A stretch of 47,290 bases of DNA. It comes from an uncultured Eubacteriales bacterium (GTDB lineage: Bacteria; Bacillota; Clostridia; Oscillospirales; Acutalibacteraceae). The stretch lies in NCBI GenBank assembly GCA_934636435.1, contig CAKUAQ010000013.1, positions 1-47,290 of the forward strand. Direction: 5' to 3'. The notes under the pieces are model-generated. The model did not search any database. It worked only from the letters and a program-made list of their open reading frames with translations, and was not told where the DNA came from. The translations under genes and the position numbers were made by a program. Of this stretch, positions 1-8,500 are shown one piece after another; the first letter of the stretch is position 1; every line of letters starts with the position of its first letter.

Positions 1-1
1 G

Positions 2-382
2 CCGGAGCCGCGCACACTGCTGATCGCCCCGTGGGATAAGAGCGTGCTCAAGGATATCGAGCGGGCGATCCTGACCTCCGATATCGGCATCAATCCTCAG
101 AATGACGGCTCGACCCTGCGGCTGCAATTCCCGCCCATGACGGAGGAGCGCCGTAAGGAACTGAATAAGGAGATCGCCCGGATGGGCGAGGAGTGCAAGG
201 TGGCGGTGCGCTCCATCCGCCGGGATGCCATGGATAAGATCAAGGACATGAAGAAAAAGTCCGAAATCACCGAGGACGATCAGAAGAGCGCCGAAAAGAA
301 GATGCAGGATCAGACCGACCGGTTTATCAAAGAGATCGACGCCATGATCGAAAAGAAACAGAAAGAGATCATGGAAATCTGA
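2..382 (+). CDS. frr: Ribosome recycling factor, 3' part
   Basis: Ribosome recycling factor splits post-termination 70S ribosomes together with EF-G in the cytoplasm. The window opens inside the gene, so the start is missing; 126 codons are readable in frame from base 2. The visible part carries the family's conserved run from the DKS..KDIERAI segment and the SDIGINPQNDG stretch, followed by the long charged helix (ERRKELNKEIA, then Lys/Glu-rich repeats) that forms the three-helix bundle of domain I. Typical family length is about 185 residues, so roughly the first third lies outside. A terminator-like hairpin follows directly, before uppS. Identification is firm; only the 5' end is unseen. 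Confidence 0.96.
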   Translation, partial: PEPRTLLIAPWDKSVLKDIERAILTSDIGINPQNDGSTLRLQFPPMTEERRKELNKEIARMGEECKVAVRSIRRDAMDKIKDMKKKSEITEDDQKSAEKKMQDQTDRFIKEIDAMIEKKQKEIMEI

Positions 383-395
383 TGGGAGGGAGCGG

Positions 396-435
396 GTCTT
401 CGTCGCCGGGTGAAAGCCGGGCGGCGAAGACTTTT
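396..435 (+). terminator. Hairpin with short T-run between frr and uppS
   Basis: A 12-bp stem (396-407 paired with 420-431, one G-T wobble) encloses a 12-base loop and is followed by TTTTCCT. This fits a moderate intrinsic terminator or attenuator. It lies in the gap before the preferred uppS start at 469 and argues against starting uppS at the ATG at 382. The T-run is short, so partial read-through is likely. Confidence 0.55.
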
Positions 436-468
436 CCTGCCTATATTCCGGTTGTGAGAGGTATGCAT

Positions 469-1206
469 ATGCCGATATTTCGTAAAAAACCGGCTTCGGC
501 GGTTTCCGATGCGGTGCCCGCGAATGTGGGCATCATCATGGACGGCAACGGCCGCTGGGCTAAAAAGCGCGGTCTGCCCCGCATGGCGGGTCACGTGGCC
601 GGAGCGCAGGTGTTCCGGAAAATTGCCAAATACTGCGACAAACGGGGCGTGCAGTACCTGACGGTGTACGCCTTTTCCACGGAAAACTGGAAACGTCCGG
701 CGGAGGAAGTGGACGCCATCATGAATCTGCTGCGGCAATATCTCAAGGAATCGCTGGCGGACTTTCAGTCGGAGAATATCCGTACCCGATTCATCGGGGA
801 TCGGGCTCCGCTGGCGGAGGATATCCGGGCACTGATGGCGGAGGCGGAAGAAGCCACTGCGCATAAGACCGGCATGACGCTGAATATCGCCATCAATTAC
901 GGCGGACAGCAGGAGCTGACGGCGGCCGCCCGCAAGCTGGCACAGCAGGTGGCGGACGGCGCCCGCACGGTGGAGGAGATCACCGAGGAATCGCTGCAGG
1001 CCGCCCTCTATACGGAGGATCAGCCGCCGGTGGACTTGATTCTGCGTCCCAGCGGCGAGTATCGGCTGTCCAATTTCCTCATCTGGCAGTCGGCCTATGC
1101 GGAATTTGTGTTTATGGATGTGCTGTGGCCGGACTTCACCGAGCAGGATCTGGAAAAAGCCTTTGCAGAATACGGACGGCGGAACCGGCGGTTCGGCGGC
1201 GTCTGA
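469..1206 (+). CDS. uppS: Isoprenyl transferase (undecaprenyl diphosphate synthase)
   Basis: This cis-prenyltransferase adds isopentenyl units to farnesyl diphosphate, giving the C55 lipid carrier for peptidoglycan and wall polymers. The catalytic motif MDGNGRW lies at residues 24-30 with the active Asp25. FSTENW and the RPSGE-YRLSNFL diphosphate-binding region (Arg193-Glu197) follow. The ATG at 469 has GAGAGG six bases upstream and gives 245 residues, the usual size. The ATG at 463 is too close to that site, and the ATG at 382 would place a terminator hairpin inside the coding region. The gene is 17 bases before cdsA and starts the lipid/isoprenoid run. Confidence 0.96.
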   Translation: MPIFRKKPASAVSDAVPANVGIIMDGNGRWAKKRGLPRMAGHVAGAQVFRKIAKYCDKRGVQYLTVYAFSTENWKRPAEEVDAIMNLLRQYLKESLADFQSENIRTRFIGDRAPLAEDIRALMAEAEEATAHKTGMTLNIAINYGGQQELTAAARKLAQQVADGARTVEEITEESLQAALYTEDQPPVDLILRPSGEYRLSNFLIWQSAYAEFVFMDVLWPDFTEQDLEKAFAEYGRRNRRFGGV

Positions 1207-1223
1207 ATGGGAGGAAACCCCCT

Positions 1224-2093
1224 ATGAAAACGAGAATTATTACCGCGGCAGTGGGAATCACCTTGTTGGCCGGTGTGGTGTTTTGCCCCTGGCCGGCGGT
1301 GATGGCGGTGCTGCTGGCGGTGCTGGCGGCGCTGGCAGTGTGGGAGCTGCTCCACAATACCGGCCGGGTAAAAATACCGGTGTTGACGGTCGGAAGCATG
1401 GTGTTCGCAGCGCTGGAGGTGCTGCTGTGCTATGGGGTGCAGTGCGCTCGGTTGACCGAGAAGGCTGCCGGACCGATCTGGTGGCGACCGTTGTTTGCGG
1501 CGTTGCGCACCGGGCACGTGATCGAGATACTGGCGCTCGTATATATGGCGCTGCTGGTGCTGGTGCTGCTGCGGTACCATGAGACGGTGGATGTGCAGAC
1601 GGTCGGATATGCAGCGTTTGCTACGGTATACGCAACCACCGGCTTCGCGGCGCTGGGGATACTGTGGTCGCTGGCCGGTCTGGCGGGCTTTCTGCTGGCG
1701 CTGGTGATCCCCTGGATGAGCGATACCGGGGCGTATTTCGTGGGTGTTTTCTTCGGTAAACACAAAATGACCCCGGTCATCAGTCCGAAAAAGACCTGGG
1801 AGGGGTTTGTCGGCGGCGTCGCGGTGTCGGCGCTGAGTGCCTGGGGCTATGTGGCGGCTTGTCAGGCACTGCAGGTGACGCTGCCCTTTTCGGAGGTGCG
1901 GCTGATACTGGCTACGCTGGTGCTGGCGCCCCTGAGTGTGTGCGGAGATCTGTTTGCCTCGGTCATTAAGCGCCAGAGCGGCATCAAGGACTATGGTAAG
2001 ATCATGCCCGGTCACGGCGGGGTCATGGATCGGTTTGACAGTGTGCTGGTGATCGCGCCGCTGCTGTGCAGCTTCTGGATCCTGCACGGATAA
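1224..2093 (+). CDS. cdsA: Phosphatidate cytidylyltransferase
   Basis: CDP-diacylglycerol synthase makes CDP-diacylglycerol from phosphatidate and CTP at the membrane, the branch point for phospholipid head groups. The 289-residue product is a chain of hydrophobic segments from the N-terminus. It carries the SDTGAYFVG and PKKTWEGFVGG motifs and the C-terminal family signature S-x2-KR-x4-KD with Ser246, Lys249/Arg250 and Lys255/Asp256. The ATG at 1224 has GGGAGG about nine bases upstream, so the longer in-frame extension overlapping uppS is not used. It sits between uppS and dxr, a standard Firmicutes order, and ends six bases before the dxr ATG at 2100. Confidence 0.95.
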   Translation: MKTRIITAAVGITLLAGVVFCPWPAVMAVLLAVLAALAVWELLHNTGRVKIPVLTVGSMVFAALEVLLCYGVQCARLTEKAAGPIWWRPLFAALRTGHVIEILALVYMALLVLVLLRYHETVDVQTVGYAAFATVYATTGFAALGILWSLAGLAGFLLALVIPWMSDTGAYFVGVFFGKHKMTPVISPKKTWEGFVGGVAVSALSAWGYVAACQALQVTLPFSEVRLILATLVLAPLSVCGDLFASVIKRQSGIKDYGKIMPGHGGVMDRFDSVLVIAPLLCSFWILHG

Positions 2094-2105
2094 GAGGAAA
2101 TGGCT

Positions 2106-3266
2106 ATGAACGAAAAGCAACTGGTGATATTGGGCTCCACCGGCTCTATCGGCACACAGGCGCTGGAGGTGGCGGAGCAGGCGGGCTATCGGATTGTCGG
2201 TCTGGCGGCGGCGCGCAATGTGCGGCGGCTGGAGGAGCAGATCCGGCAGTTTCGTCCGGCGGCGGTGGCGGTATTCGACGCGGCGGCCGCCGCCGATCTG
2301 CGGGTGCGGGTGGCCGATCTGCCGGTGGAGGTCTATGCCGGGATGGAGGGCTTGTGTACGCTGGCCGCATGGCCGGGTGCGGATATGATCCTCAATTCCG
2401 TGGTGGGGATGGTGGGCCTGCAGCCCACCATGGCGGCAATCGCCGCCGGTAAGGATGTGGCGCTGGCCAATAAGGAAACGCTGGTGGCCGGCGGTGCTTT
2501 TGTTACCCGGGCGGTGGTGGAGCAGGGGGTGCGTCTGCTGCCGGTCGACAGCGAGCACAGCGCTATTTTTCAGTGCCTGCAAGGCTGTCCGCCCACCGAT
2601 CGGGCGCTGAAACGGATCATTCTCACCGCCTCCGGCGGTCCGTTTTTCGGAAAGAACCGGCAGGAGCTGGTAGCGGTGCGTCCGGCGGATGCTCTCAAGC
2701 ACCCCAATTGGTCGATGGGGCGGAAGATCACCATTGATTCCGCCTCCATGATGAATAAGGGGCTGGAGCTGATCGAGGCGCGATGGCTGTTTGATCTGCC
2801 GCCGGAGCGGATCGACATTGTGATCCATCGGGAGAGCATTATTCATTCGCTCATCGAATATGATGATAATGCCGTGCTGGCGCAGCTGGGGGTGCCGGAT
2901 ATGCGCATTCCCATTCAGTATGCGCTGACTTTTCCGGCGCGGCTGCCCTCACCGGTGAAGCAGTTGCGGCTGGAGGATTGGGCGACGCTGACTTTTTATG
3001 CGCCGGACGACGAGACGTTCCCCGCTATGGGGATGGCGCGGCGGGCGCTGAAGCAGGGCGGCCTGTATCCGGCGGCGCTGAACGCTGCCAACGAGGTGGC
3101 GGTGGAGGCGTTTCTGGAGGAGCGCATCGGCTTCTTGGATATTCCCCGGCTGGTGGGGGAAACTTTGGATAGGACACTGCCCGCGCCGGGCAGCGTAGAG
3201 GATGTGCTGGAGGCGGACGGCGAGATTCGCCGCCTTGTCCGGGCACGGATCGACGGGATGAAATGA
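2106..3266 (+). CDS. dxr: 1-deoxy-D-xylulose-5-phosphate reductoisomerase
   Basis: Dxr converts 1-deoxy-D-xylulose 5-phosphate to 2-C-methyl-D-erythritol 4-phosphate with NADPH, the committed step of the MEP isoprenoid pathway. The NADPH-binding GSTGSIG motif is at residues 10-16. The metal and substrate motifs SEHSAIFQ and ASGGPF and the flexible-loop region around NWSMG follow. At 386 residues it is full length. Two ATGs compete: the one at 2106 stands eight bases after AGAGG, while 2100 is nearly on top of it, so 2106 is preferred. The stop overlaps the ATG of a ten-codon reading frame that leads into rseP. With ispG two genes on, it marks a MEP-pathway cluster. Confidence 0.96.
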   Translation: MNEKQLVILGSTGSIGTQALEVAEQAGYRIVGLAAARNVRRLEEQIRQFRPAAVAVFDAAAAADLRVRVADLPVEVYAGMEGLCTLAAWPGADMILNSVVGMVGLQPTMAAIAAGKDVALANKETLVAGGAFVTRAVVEQGVRLLPVDSEHSAIFQCLQGCPPTDRALKRIILTASGGPFFGKNRQELVAVRPADALKHPNWSMGRKITIDSASMMNKGLELIEARWLFDLPPERIDIVIHRESIIHSLIEYDDNAVLAQLGVPDMRIPIQYALTFPARLPSPVKQLRLEDWATLTFYAPDDETFPAMGMARRALKQGGLYPAALNAANEVAVEAFLEERIGFLDIPRLVGETLDRTLPAPGSVEDVLEADGEIRRLVRARIDGMK

Positions 3267-3295
3267 GGGTTGACCTATCGGCGTTCTGGTTTTGA
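3263..3295 (+). other. Ten-codon overlapping reading frame bridging dxr and rseP
   Basis: An ATG at 3263 overlaps the dxr stop as ATGA, reads ten codons, and stops at TGA 3293-3295, which overlaps the rseP TTG start (3292-3294) as TTGA. It could carry ribosomes from dxr to rseP, which has no ribosome-binding site of its own at a usable distance. The peptide itself resembles nothing I recognise, and the arrangement may be chance. Confidence 0.3.
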
Positions 3296-4419
3296 TCGGA
3301 AAAATTCTGGCCGCTCTGCTGGTGCTGGGCGTGCTGATTATGATTCATGAATTCGGGCATTTTCTCGCCGCCAAACGGATGGGCGTGCGGGTGAATGAGT
3401 TCGCCATCGGCATGGGGCCCCGCCTGCTCCATTGGGGCAAGGGGGAGACCACCTATTCTTTGCGGGCGTTTCCCATCGGCGGGTTCTGCGCCATGGAGGG
3501 CGAGGACGAGGGCGCGCCCACGCCCGCCGCTTTGGGCGGCGGCGCAGATGCCCGGCCGGAGGATCGCAGCCGCTCCTTTGCTCATAAGCCGGTGTGGCGG
3601 CGTATCGTCATTGTGGTGGCGGGTGCGCTGATGAATCTGGTGCTGGGGTATGTGCTGCTGCTGGGCTATTACGGCTTTTTGCAGGAGCCTCACGGCAATA
3701 CCGGTAAGGTGCTGTTTTCCACCACCACGATCGCGCAGCTGAAAGAGGACACCTCGGCTTACCAAAGCGGGCTGCGCCCCGGCGACACCATTCTTTCGGT
3801 GAATGGGCGGCGGGTGCTGATGGATAGCGACCTGAGCATGGAAATGCAGAATGACCCGGACGGCGTGCTGCAGATGGTGGTGCGCCGGGAGGTGGACGGT
3901 AAGCCCCAGAAGGTGACGCTGGATGCAGTGAAATTCCAGCTGAAAACCGATGAAACCACCGGGAAGCAGTATCTCCAATACGACTTCGTGGTGCTGGGTA
4001 AGGTGCGTACCTTCGGCAACACCTTTACCCAGGCGGCGAAAGAGGAGCTGTCGGTTGCTACGGTGGTGTGGCGCAGTCTGGTGGACATGGTGCGGGGACG
4101 CTACGGGCTCAACGACCTGTCCGGCCCGGTGGGAACGGTGAATATCATCGCCGACGCCGTCGGTAACGCCCATTCTCTGGAGGGGTGGCGGACGCTGGTG
4201 ATGCTGATGGTGCTGATCACCGTCAACCTGGGGGTGTTCAACCTCCTGCCGCTGCCGGCGCTGGACGGCGGGCGGTTGATGTTTCTGCTGTGGGAGGCAG
4301 TTACCCGCAAGCCGGTGCCCTCCAAATATGAGGGGATCGTTCACTTTGTGGGTCTGCTGCTGCTGGTGCTGCTGATGCTGGTGATCACATACAGCGATAT
4401 CACAAAGCTGTTTGTCTGA
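3292..4419 (+). CDS. rseP: Site-2 intramembrane zinc metalloprotease
   Basis: The RseP/RasP (site-2 protease) family cleaves membrane-embedded substrates such as anti-sigma factors. The zinc site HExxH is at residues 19-23 in the first membrane helix. The partner motif NLLPLPALDGGR is near the C-terminus between the last membrane helices. A PDZ region centres on the segment reading YQSGLRPGDTILSVNG. At 375 residues it is somewhat longer than a minimal family member. The start is uncertain: the frame opens after a stop at 3271 and offers only CTG (3286) or TTG (3292). The nearest purine-rich site, GAGGG at 3265, is too far from TTG. Translational coupling from dxr is plausible. Product identity is firm. 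Confidence 0.93.
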   Translation: MIGKILAALLVLGVLIMIHEFGHFLAAKRMGVRVNEFAIGMGPRLLHWGKGETTYSLRAFPIGGFCAMEGEDEGAPTPAALGGGADARPEDRSRSFAHKPVWRRIVIVVAGALMNLVLGYVLLLGYYGFLQEPHGNTGKVLFSTTTIAQLKEDTSAYQSGLRPGDTILSVNGRRVLMDSDLSMEMQNDPDGVLQMVVRREVDGKPQKVTLDAVKFQLKTDETTGKQYLQYDFVVLGKVRTFGNTFTQAAKEELSVATVVWRSLVDMVRGRYGLNDLSGPVGTVNIIADAVGNAHSLEGWRTLVMLMVLITVNLGVFNLLPLPALDGGRLMFLLWEAVTRKPVPSKYEGIVHFVGLLLLVLLMLVITYSDITKLFV

Positions 4420-4437
4420 GCGCGCAGGGAGAAAATC

Positions 4438-5487
4438 ATGGAAAGACGGAATTGTAAACAGGTGATGGTCGGCTCGGTGCCGGTGGGGGGCGGTGCGCCC
4501 ATATCGGTGCAATCCATGCTCAACGTCCCGGCGCAGGATGCGGCGGGGTGCGTGGAGCAGGCGAAACGCCTGCAAGCCTGCGGGTGCGACATTATCCGCA
4601 CCGCCGTACCGGACATGGCGTCCGTGCCCACGGTGGCAGCGCTGAAAGAGGCGGTATCCGTCCCCATTGTGGCGGATATACACTTCGACTATAAGCTGGC
4701 GTTGGAGGCGGCCACCGCCGGCGCGGATAAAATTCGCATCAACCCCGGTAATATCGGCGACGACAGCCGGGTGAAAGCGGTGGCGGACGAATGCCGCCGG
4801 CGGCATATTCCCATCCGCATCGGGGTCAATTCCGGCTCGCTGGAAAAGGAAATTCTGGCGAAATACGGGCATCCGACCCCCGAGGCTATGCGGGACAGCG
4901 CCCTTTACCATGCGGCGCTGCTGGAGAAATTTGACTTCGACGACATTATTCTTTCCATCAAGTCCTCGGACGTGCCCACCATGATTCGGGCGTACGAGCT
5001 GACAGCGGCGGCGTGCGCCTATCCGCTCCATTTGGGAGTCACGGAGGCGGGCACCGAGCGTATGGGGGTGCTGAAAAGCGCCGTGGGCATCGGCTCGCTG
5101 TTGGCGCACGGCATCGGCGATACGATCCGGGTGTCGCTGACGGCGGCACCGGAAAAGGAGGTGTCGGCGGGACAGGAGCTGCTGCAGGCGCTGGGGATGA
5201 GCGCCGATGCGCCCCGGATGGTGTCCTGCCCGACCTGCGGGCGTACCGCCATCGACCTCATCGGCATCGCCGGTGCGGTGGAGGAACGACTGAAGGATAT
5301 TCATAAGCCCATCACCGTGGCGGTGATGGGCTGCGTGGTGAACGGCCCCGGCGAGGCCCGGGAGGCGGACATCGGTATCGCCGGAGGCAAGGGCCGGGCG
5401 GTGATCTTCCGAAAAGGCGAGGTGCTGCGCACCGTGGAGGAATCCGAGGCGGTGGCGGCGCTGATGCAGGAGATCGAGAGGTTGTAA
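4438..5487 (+). CDS. ispG: 4-hydroxy-3-methylbut-2-enyl diphosphate synthase
   Basis: IspG (GcpE) reductively opens the cyclic diphosphate MEcPP to HMBPP, the penultimate MEP-pathway step, using a [4Fe-4S] cluster. The three cluster cysteines are visible as Cys264 and Cys267 (SCPTCGR) and Cys299 (GCVVNGPGEA). The N-terminal TIM-barrel part carries the SVQSMLN and VADIHFD motifs. At 349 residues it matches the short bacterial form. The ATG at 4438 follows AGGGAG by seven bases. It is 18 bases after rseP and, with dxr upstream, gives two MEP-pathway enzymes in this operon. Confidence 0.96.
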   Translation: MERRNCKQVMVGSVPVGGGAPISVQSMLNVPAQDAAGCVEQAKRLQACGCDIIRTAVPDMASVPTVAALKEAVSVPIVADIHFDYKLALEAATAGADKIRINPGNIGDDSRVKAVADECRRRHIPIRIGVNSGSLEKEILAKYGHPTPEAMRDSALYHAALLEKFDFDDIILSIKSSDVPTMIRAYELTAAACAYPLHLGVTEAGTERMGVLKSAVGIGSLLAHGIGDTIRVSLTAAPEKEVSAGQELLQALGMSADAPRMVSCPTCGRTAIDLIGIAGAVEERLKDIHKPITVAVMGCVVNGPGEAREADIGIAGGKGRAVIFRKGEVLRTVEESEAVAALMQEIERL

Positions 5488-5554
5488 AGCACAGCGGAGT
5501 CTATGCGCCGACCGGCGTTCCGCTGGACGGAATGCTTGTGGAGGATGCATTACC

Positions 5555-8500
5555 ATGGATGCACAGAAATTTGGAAATCTGTTTGGCCCATATCTGCCCA
5601 CCGACGGGCGATGGCAGGCGCTCAGCGACGGTGTGGTGGAGCGGCTGGATGTGAGCCACGGCGACCGGGCGGTGGGAATCGTGATCCGTCTGCCCGGTCT
5701 GGTGGCGGCAGAGACGCTGTTCGCCGCCGAAAAAGAGGTGGCGTCGGCGTTACATATGACCTCGGCCGCTATCCGGCCGGTATTCCCCGGGGAATTGCTG
5801 GGGGACGATGCCGGCTGGCCGTCCCTCACCGAGCACCTGCGCCGCCGGAATGTGGCGGTCAACGGCACGTTGGACGATGCTCGTTTCGCGCTGGAGGGGG
5901 ACGCTCTGACGGTGGAATGTGTGCACGGCGGCACCAATATTTTATCCGCTACCGGCACGGAATCACTGCTGGAGGGGTTAATCTATGAGCAGTTCGGACG
6001 GCGGGTGAAGGTGACATTCGCGGGGGAGGACGTTCCCTGCGACGACGAGCATAACCGTCAGATGCAGCGGCAGGCGGAGCAGGAGGCGGCGGAGAGCGCT
6101 CGCCTGCAGGCGGAAAAGCGGGCGGCGGAGCGAGCGGCTCAGCCCCAGCCTGCCACCGAGAGCACCCCGGCGAAGCCGGGAAAGCCTGCCGACCCCACCC
6201 GTCCGCCGGCGGACGGATTGCCGATCTATCTGGATACGGCGCAGGTGCTGTTCGGCACCCCGGTGCGGGAGCGCCCTGTCCCGATCAAGGGGCTGGAGGC
6301 GGACGGCTCCACGGTCACGGTGTGGGGCGAGATTTTCCGCATCGACAGCCGGGATAACCGGGACGGCACAAAGACCAACTATTCCATTTCCATCACCGAC
6401 CGCACCAGCTCTCTGACCCTCAAGCTGTGGCTGACCAAGGGTCGGGATAAGGACCGGATCGCCGCCGTCAAGGGGCTGAAGAACGGCAACTGTCTGGTGG
6501 TAACCGGCCCCTATGACTACGACGATTATACCAAATGCAACCTCCTGCGTCCCAAATCCATGTCGGTGGTGGCGAAATACTCCCGGCAGGATCTGGCGGA
6601 GCATAAGCGGGTGGAGCTGCATATGCACACCAAAATGTCCGCCATGGATGCGGTCACCGATGCCGCTACGCTGGTGAAACGGGCGGCGTCCTGGGGACAT
6701 AAGGCGGTGGCGATCACCGACCATGGGGTGGTGCAGGCGTTCCCGGATATCATGAATGCCGCCAAGGATCTGAAAAAAGCCGGCACCCCCATCAAGGTGC
6801 TGTACGGCATGGAGGCCTACTACGTCAACGATATGATTCCCGCGGTGGACGGTAAGGCTGATCCGACGCTGACAGATGAATGCATTGTGTTCGATATCGA
6901 GACCACCGGACTGTCCCCGGCTACCGAGCGTATTACCGAAATCGGTGCGGTGCGGGTGATAAACGGGGAGATTCAGGAGGAATTCGACATCTTCGTCAAC
7001 CCCGGTAAGCCCATTCCGCCGAAGATCACCGAGCTGACCGGTATCACCGACCAGATGGTGGCGGATGCGCCCGACGAGGCGGAGGGGCTGCGGCAATTCT
7101 ACGCTTTCTGCGGAGATTGCCGGGTGCTGGTGGCGCATAATGCGAAGTTTGATACCTCTTTTATCCGGGCGGCGGCGCGCCGCAGCGGGGTGGAATATCC
7201 CTTCACCTCCATTGATACGGTGCCGGTGTGCCGGGCGCTGTATCCGGGGCAGAAAAACTATAAGCTGGATACGGTGGCGGAGTTTTTACGGCTGCCGCCC
7301 TTCAACCACCACCGCGCCTGCGACGATGCCCGGGTGCTGGCGCAGATCTATCAGCACTGCATCAAGGATATGGGGGAGAAAGGCATTGAAACGGTGCAGC
7401 AGATCAACTGCACCATCACCGGTGTGGACCCCAAAAAGGCGGGCTATTACCATATGATCCTCATTGCCCGCAATCAGGTGGGGCTGAAGAATCTCTATAA
7501 GCTGGTGTCCTATTCCAATCTGGAATGCTTTTCCCGGAAGCCCCGGATCCCCCGCTCCAAGCTCATGGAGCATCGGGAGGGGCTGATCATCGGCAGCGCC
7601 TGCGAGGCGGGAGAGCTGTATCGGGCAATCGAGGCGGACAAGCCCTGGGGCGAGCTGTGTGATATCGCCTCCTTTTACGATTTTCTGGAAATTCAGCCTT
7701 TGGGCAATAACGCCTTTATGCTGCGCCCCAGCAAGGGCAAGGGCGGGGTCATCAACCCGCCCCGCTGCCAGAGCGAGGCACAGCTGATCGCCTATAACAA
7801 GACCATTGTGCGGCTGGGCGAAAAGCTGGGCATCCCGGTCTGCGCCACCTGCGATGTCCACTTTATGGACCCGGAGGACGAGATGTATCGCCGGGTGCTG
7901 ATGGCGGGCACCGGCTTTGACGATGCCGACCAACAGCCGCCGCTGTATTTCCGCACCACCGAGGAGATGCTGAAGGAGTTTTCCTATCTGGGGGAGAAAA
8001 AGGCACGGGAGGTGGTCATTGATAACCCCAATCTGGTGGCGGACTGGACAGAGGAGATCAGCCCCATCCCGAAGGGCACATTCCCGCCCCATATGGACGG
8101 CGCCGATGAAGAGCTGCAGGAGATCTGCTGGAACCGGGCAAAGGAAATCTACGGTGATCCCATGCCGGAGATTGTTTCCGCACGGCTGGAGAAAGAGCTG
8201 AATTCCATCATTAAGCACGGCTTTGCCGTGTTGTATATGATTGCCCAGAAGCTGGTGGCAAACTCCGTGGAGCATGGCTATCTGGTGGGCTCCCGTGGCT
8301 CGGTGGGCTCCTCGTTTGTGGCGCATATGGCGGGCATCTCCGAGGTGAATCCGCTGGCGCCCCACTATATCTGCCGCAATAAGGGCTGTAAGTATTCGGA
8401 ATTCTTCACCCATGGCGAGGTGGGCTCCGGCTTTGACCTGCCGGTGAAGATGTGCCCGCATTGCGGACAAAAGCTGGGACGGGACGGTCACGAGATTCCG

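Noticed and set aside
382..468. N-terminal extension of uppS from the ATG at 382
   Set aside because: It would put a 12-bp terminator-like hairpin inside the coding region, has no family similarity, and the ATG at 469 has the well-spaced ribosome-binding site.
1095..2846. Very long minus-strand reading frame opposite uppS-cdsA-dxr, and similar frames opposite rseP/ispG, polC, copA, PBP2 and recD2
   Set aside because: High GC removes stops from the opposite strand. These frames are His/Arg/Gln/Pro-rich, have no family motifs or ribosome-binding sites, and lie opposite clear genes.
5503..5988. Plus-strand frame starting before polC in another phase
   Set aside because: It is a shadow of the polC 5' end: Arg/Gly/Trp-rich with no recognisable domain, while the polC frame has a good ribosome-binding site and continuous homology-like content.
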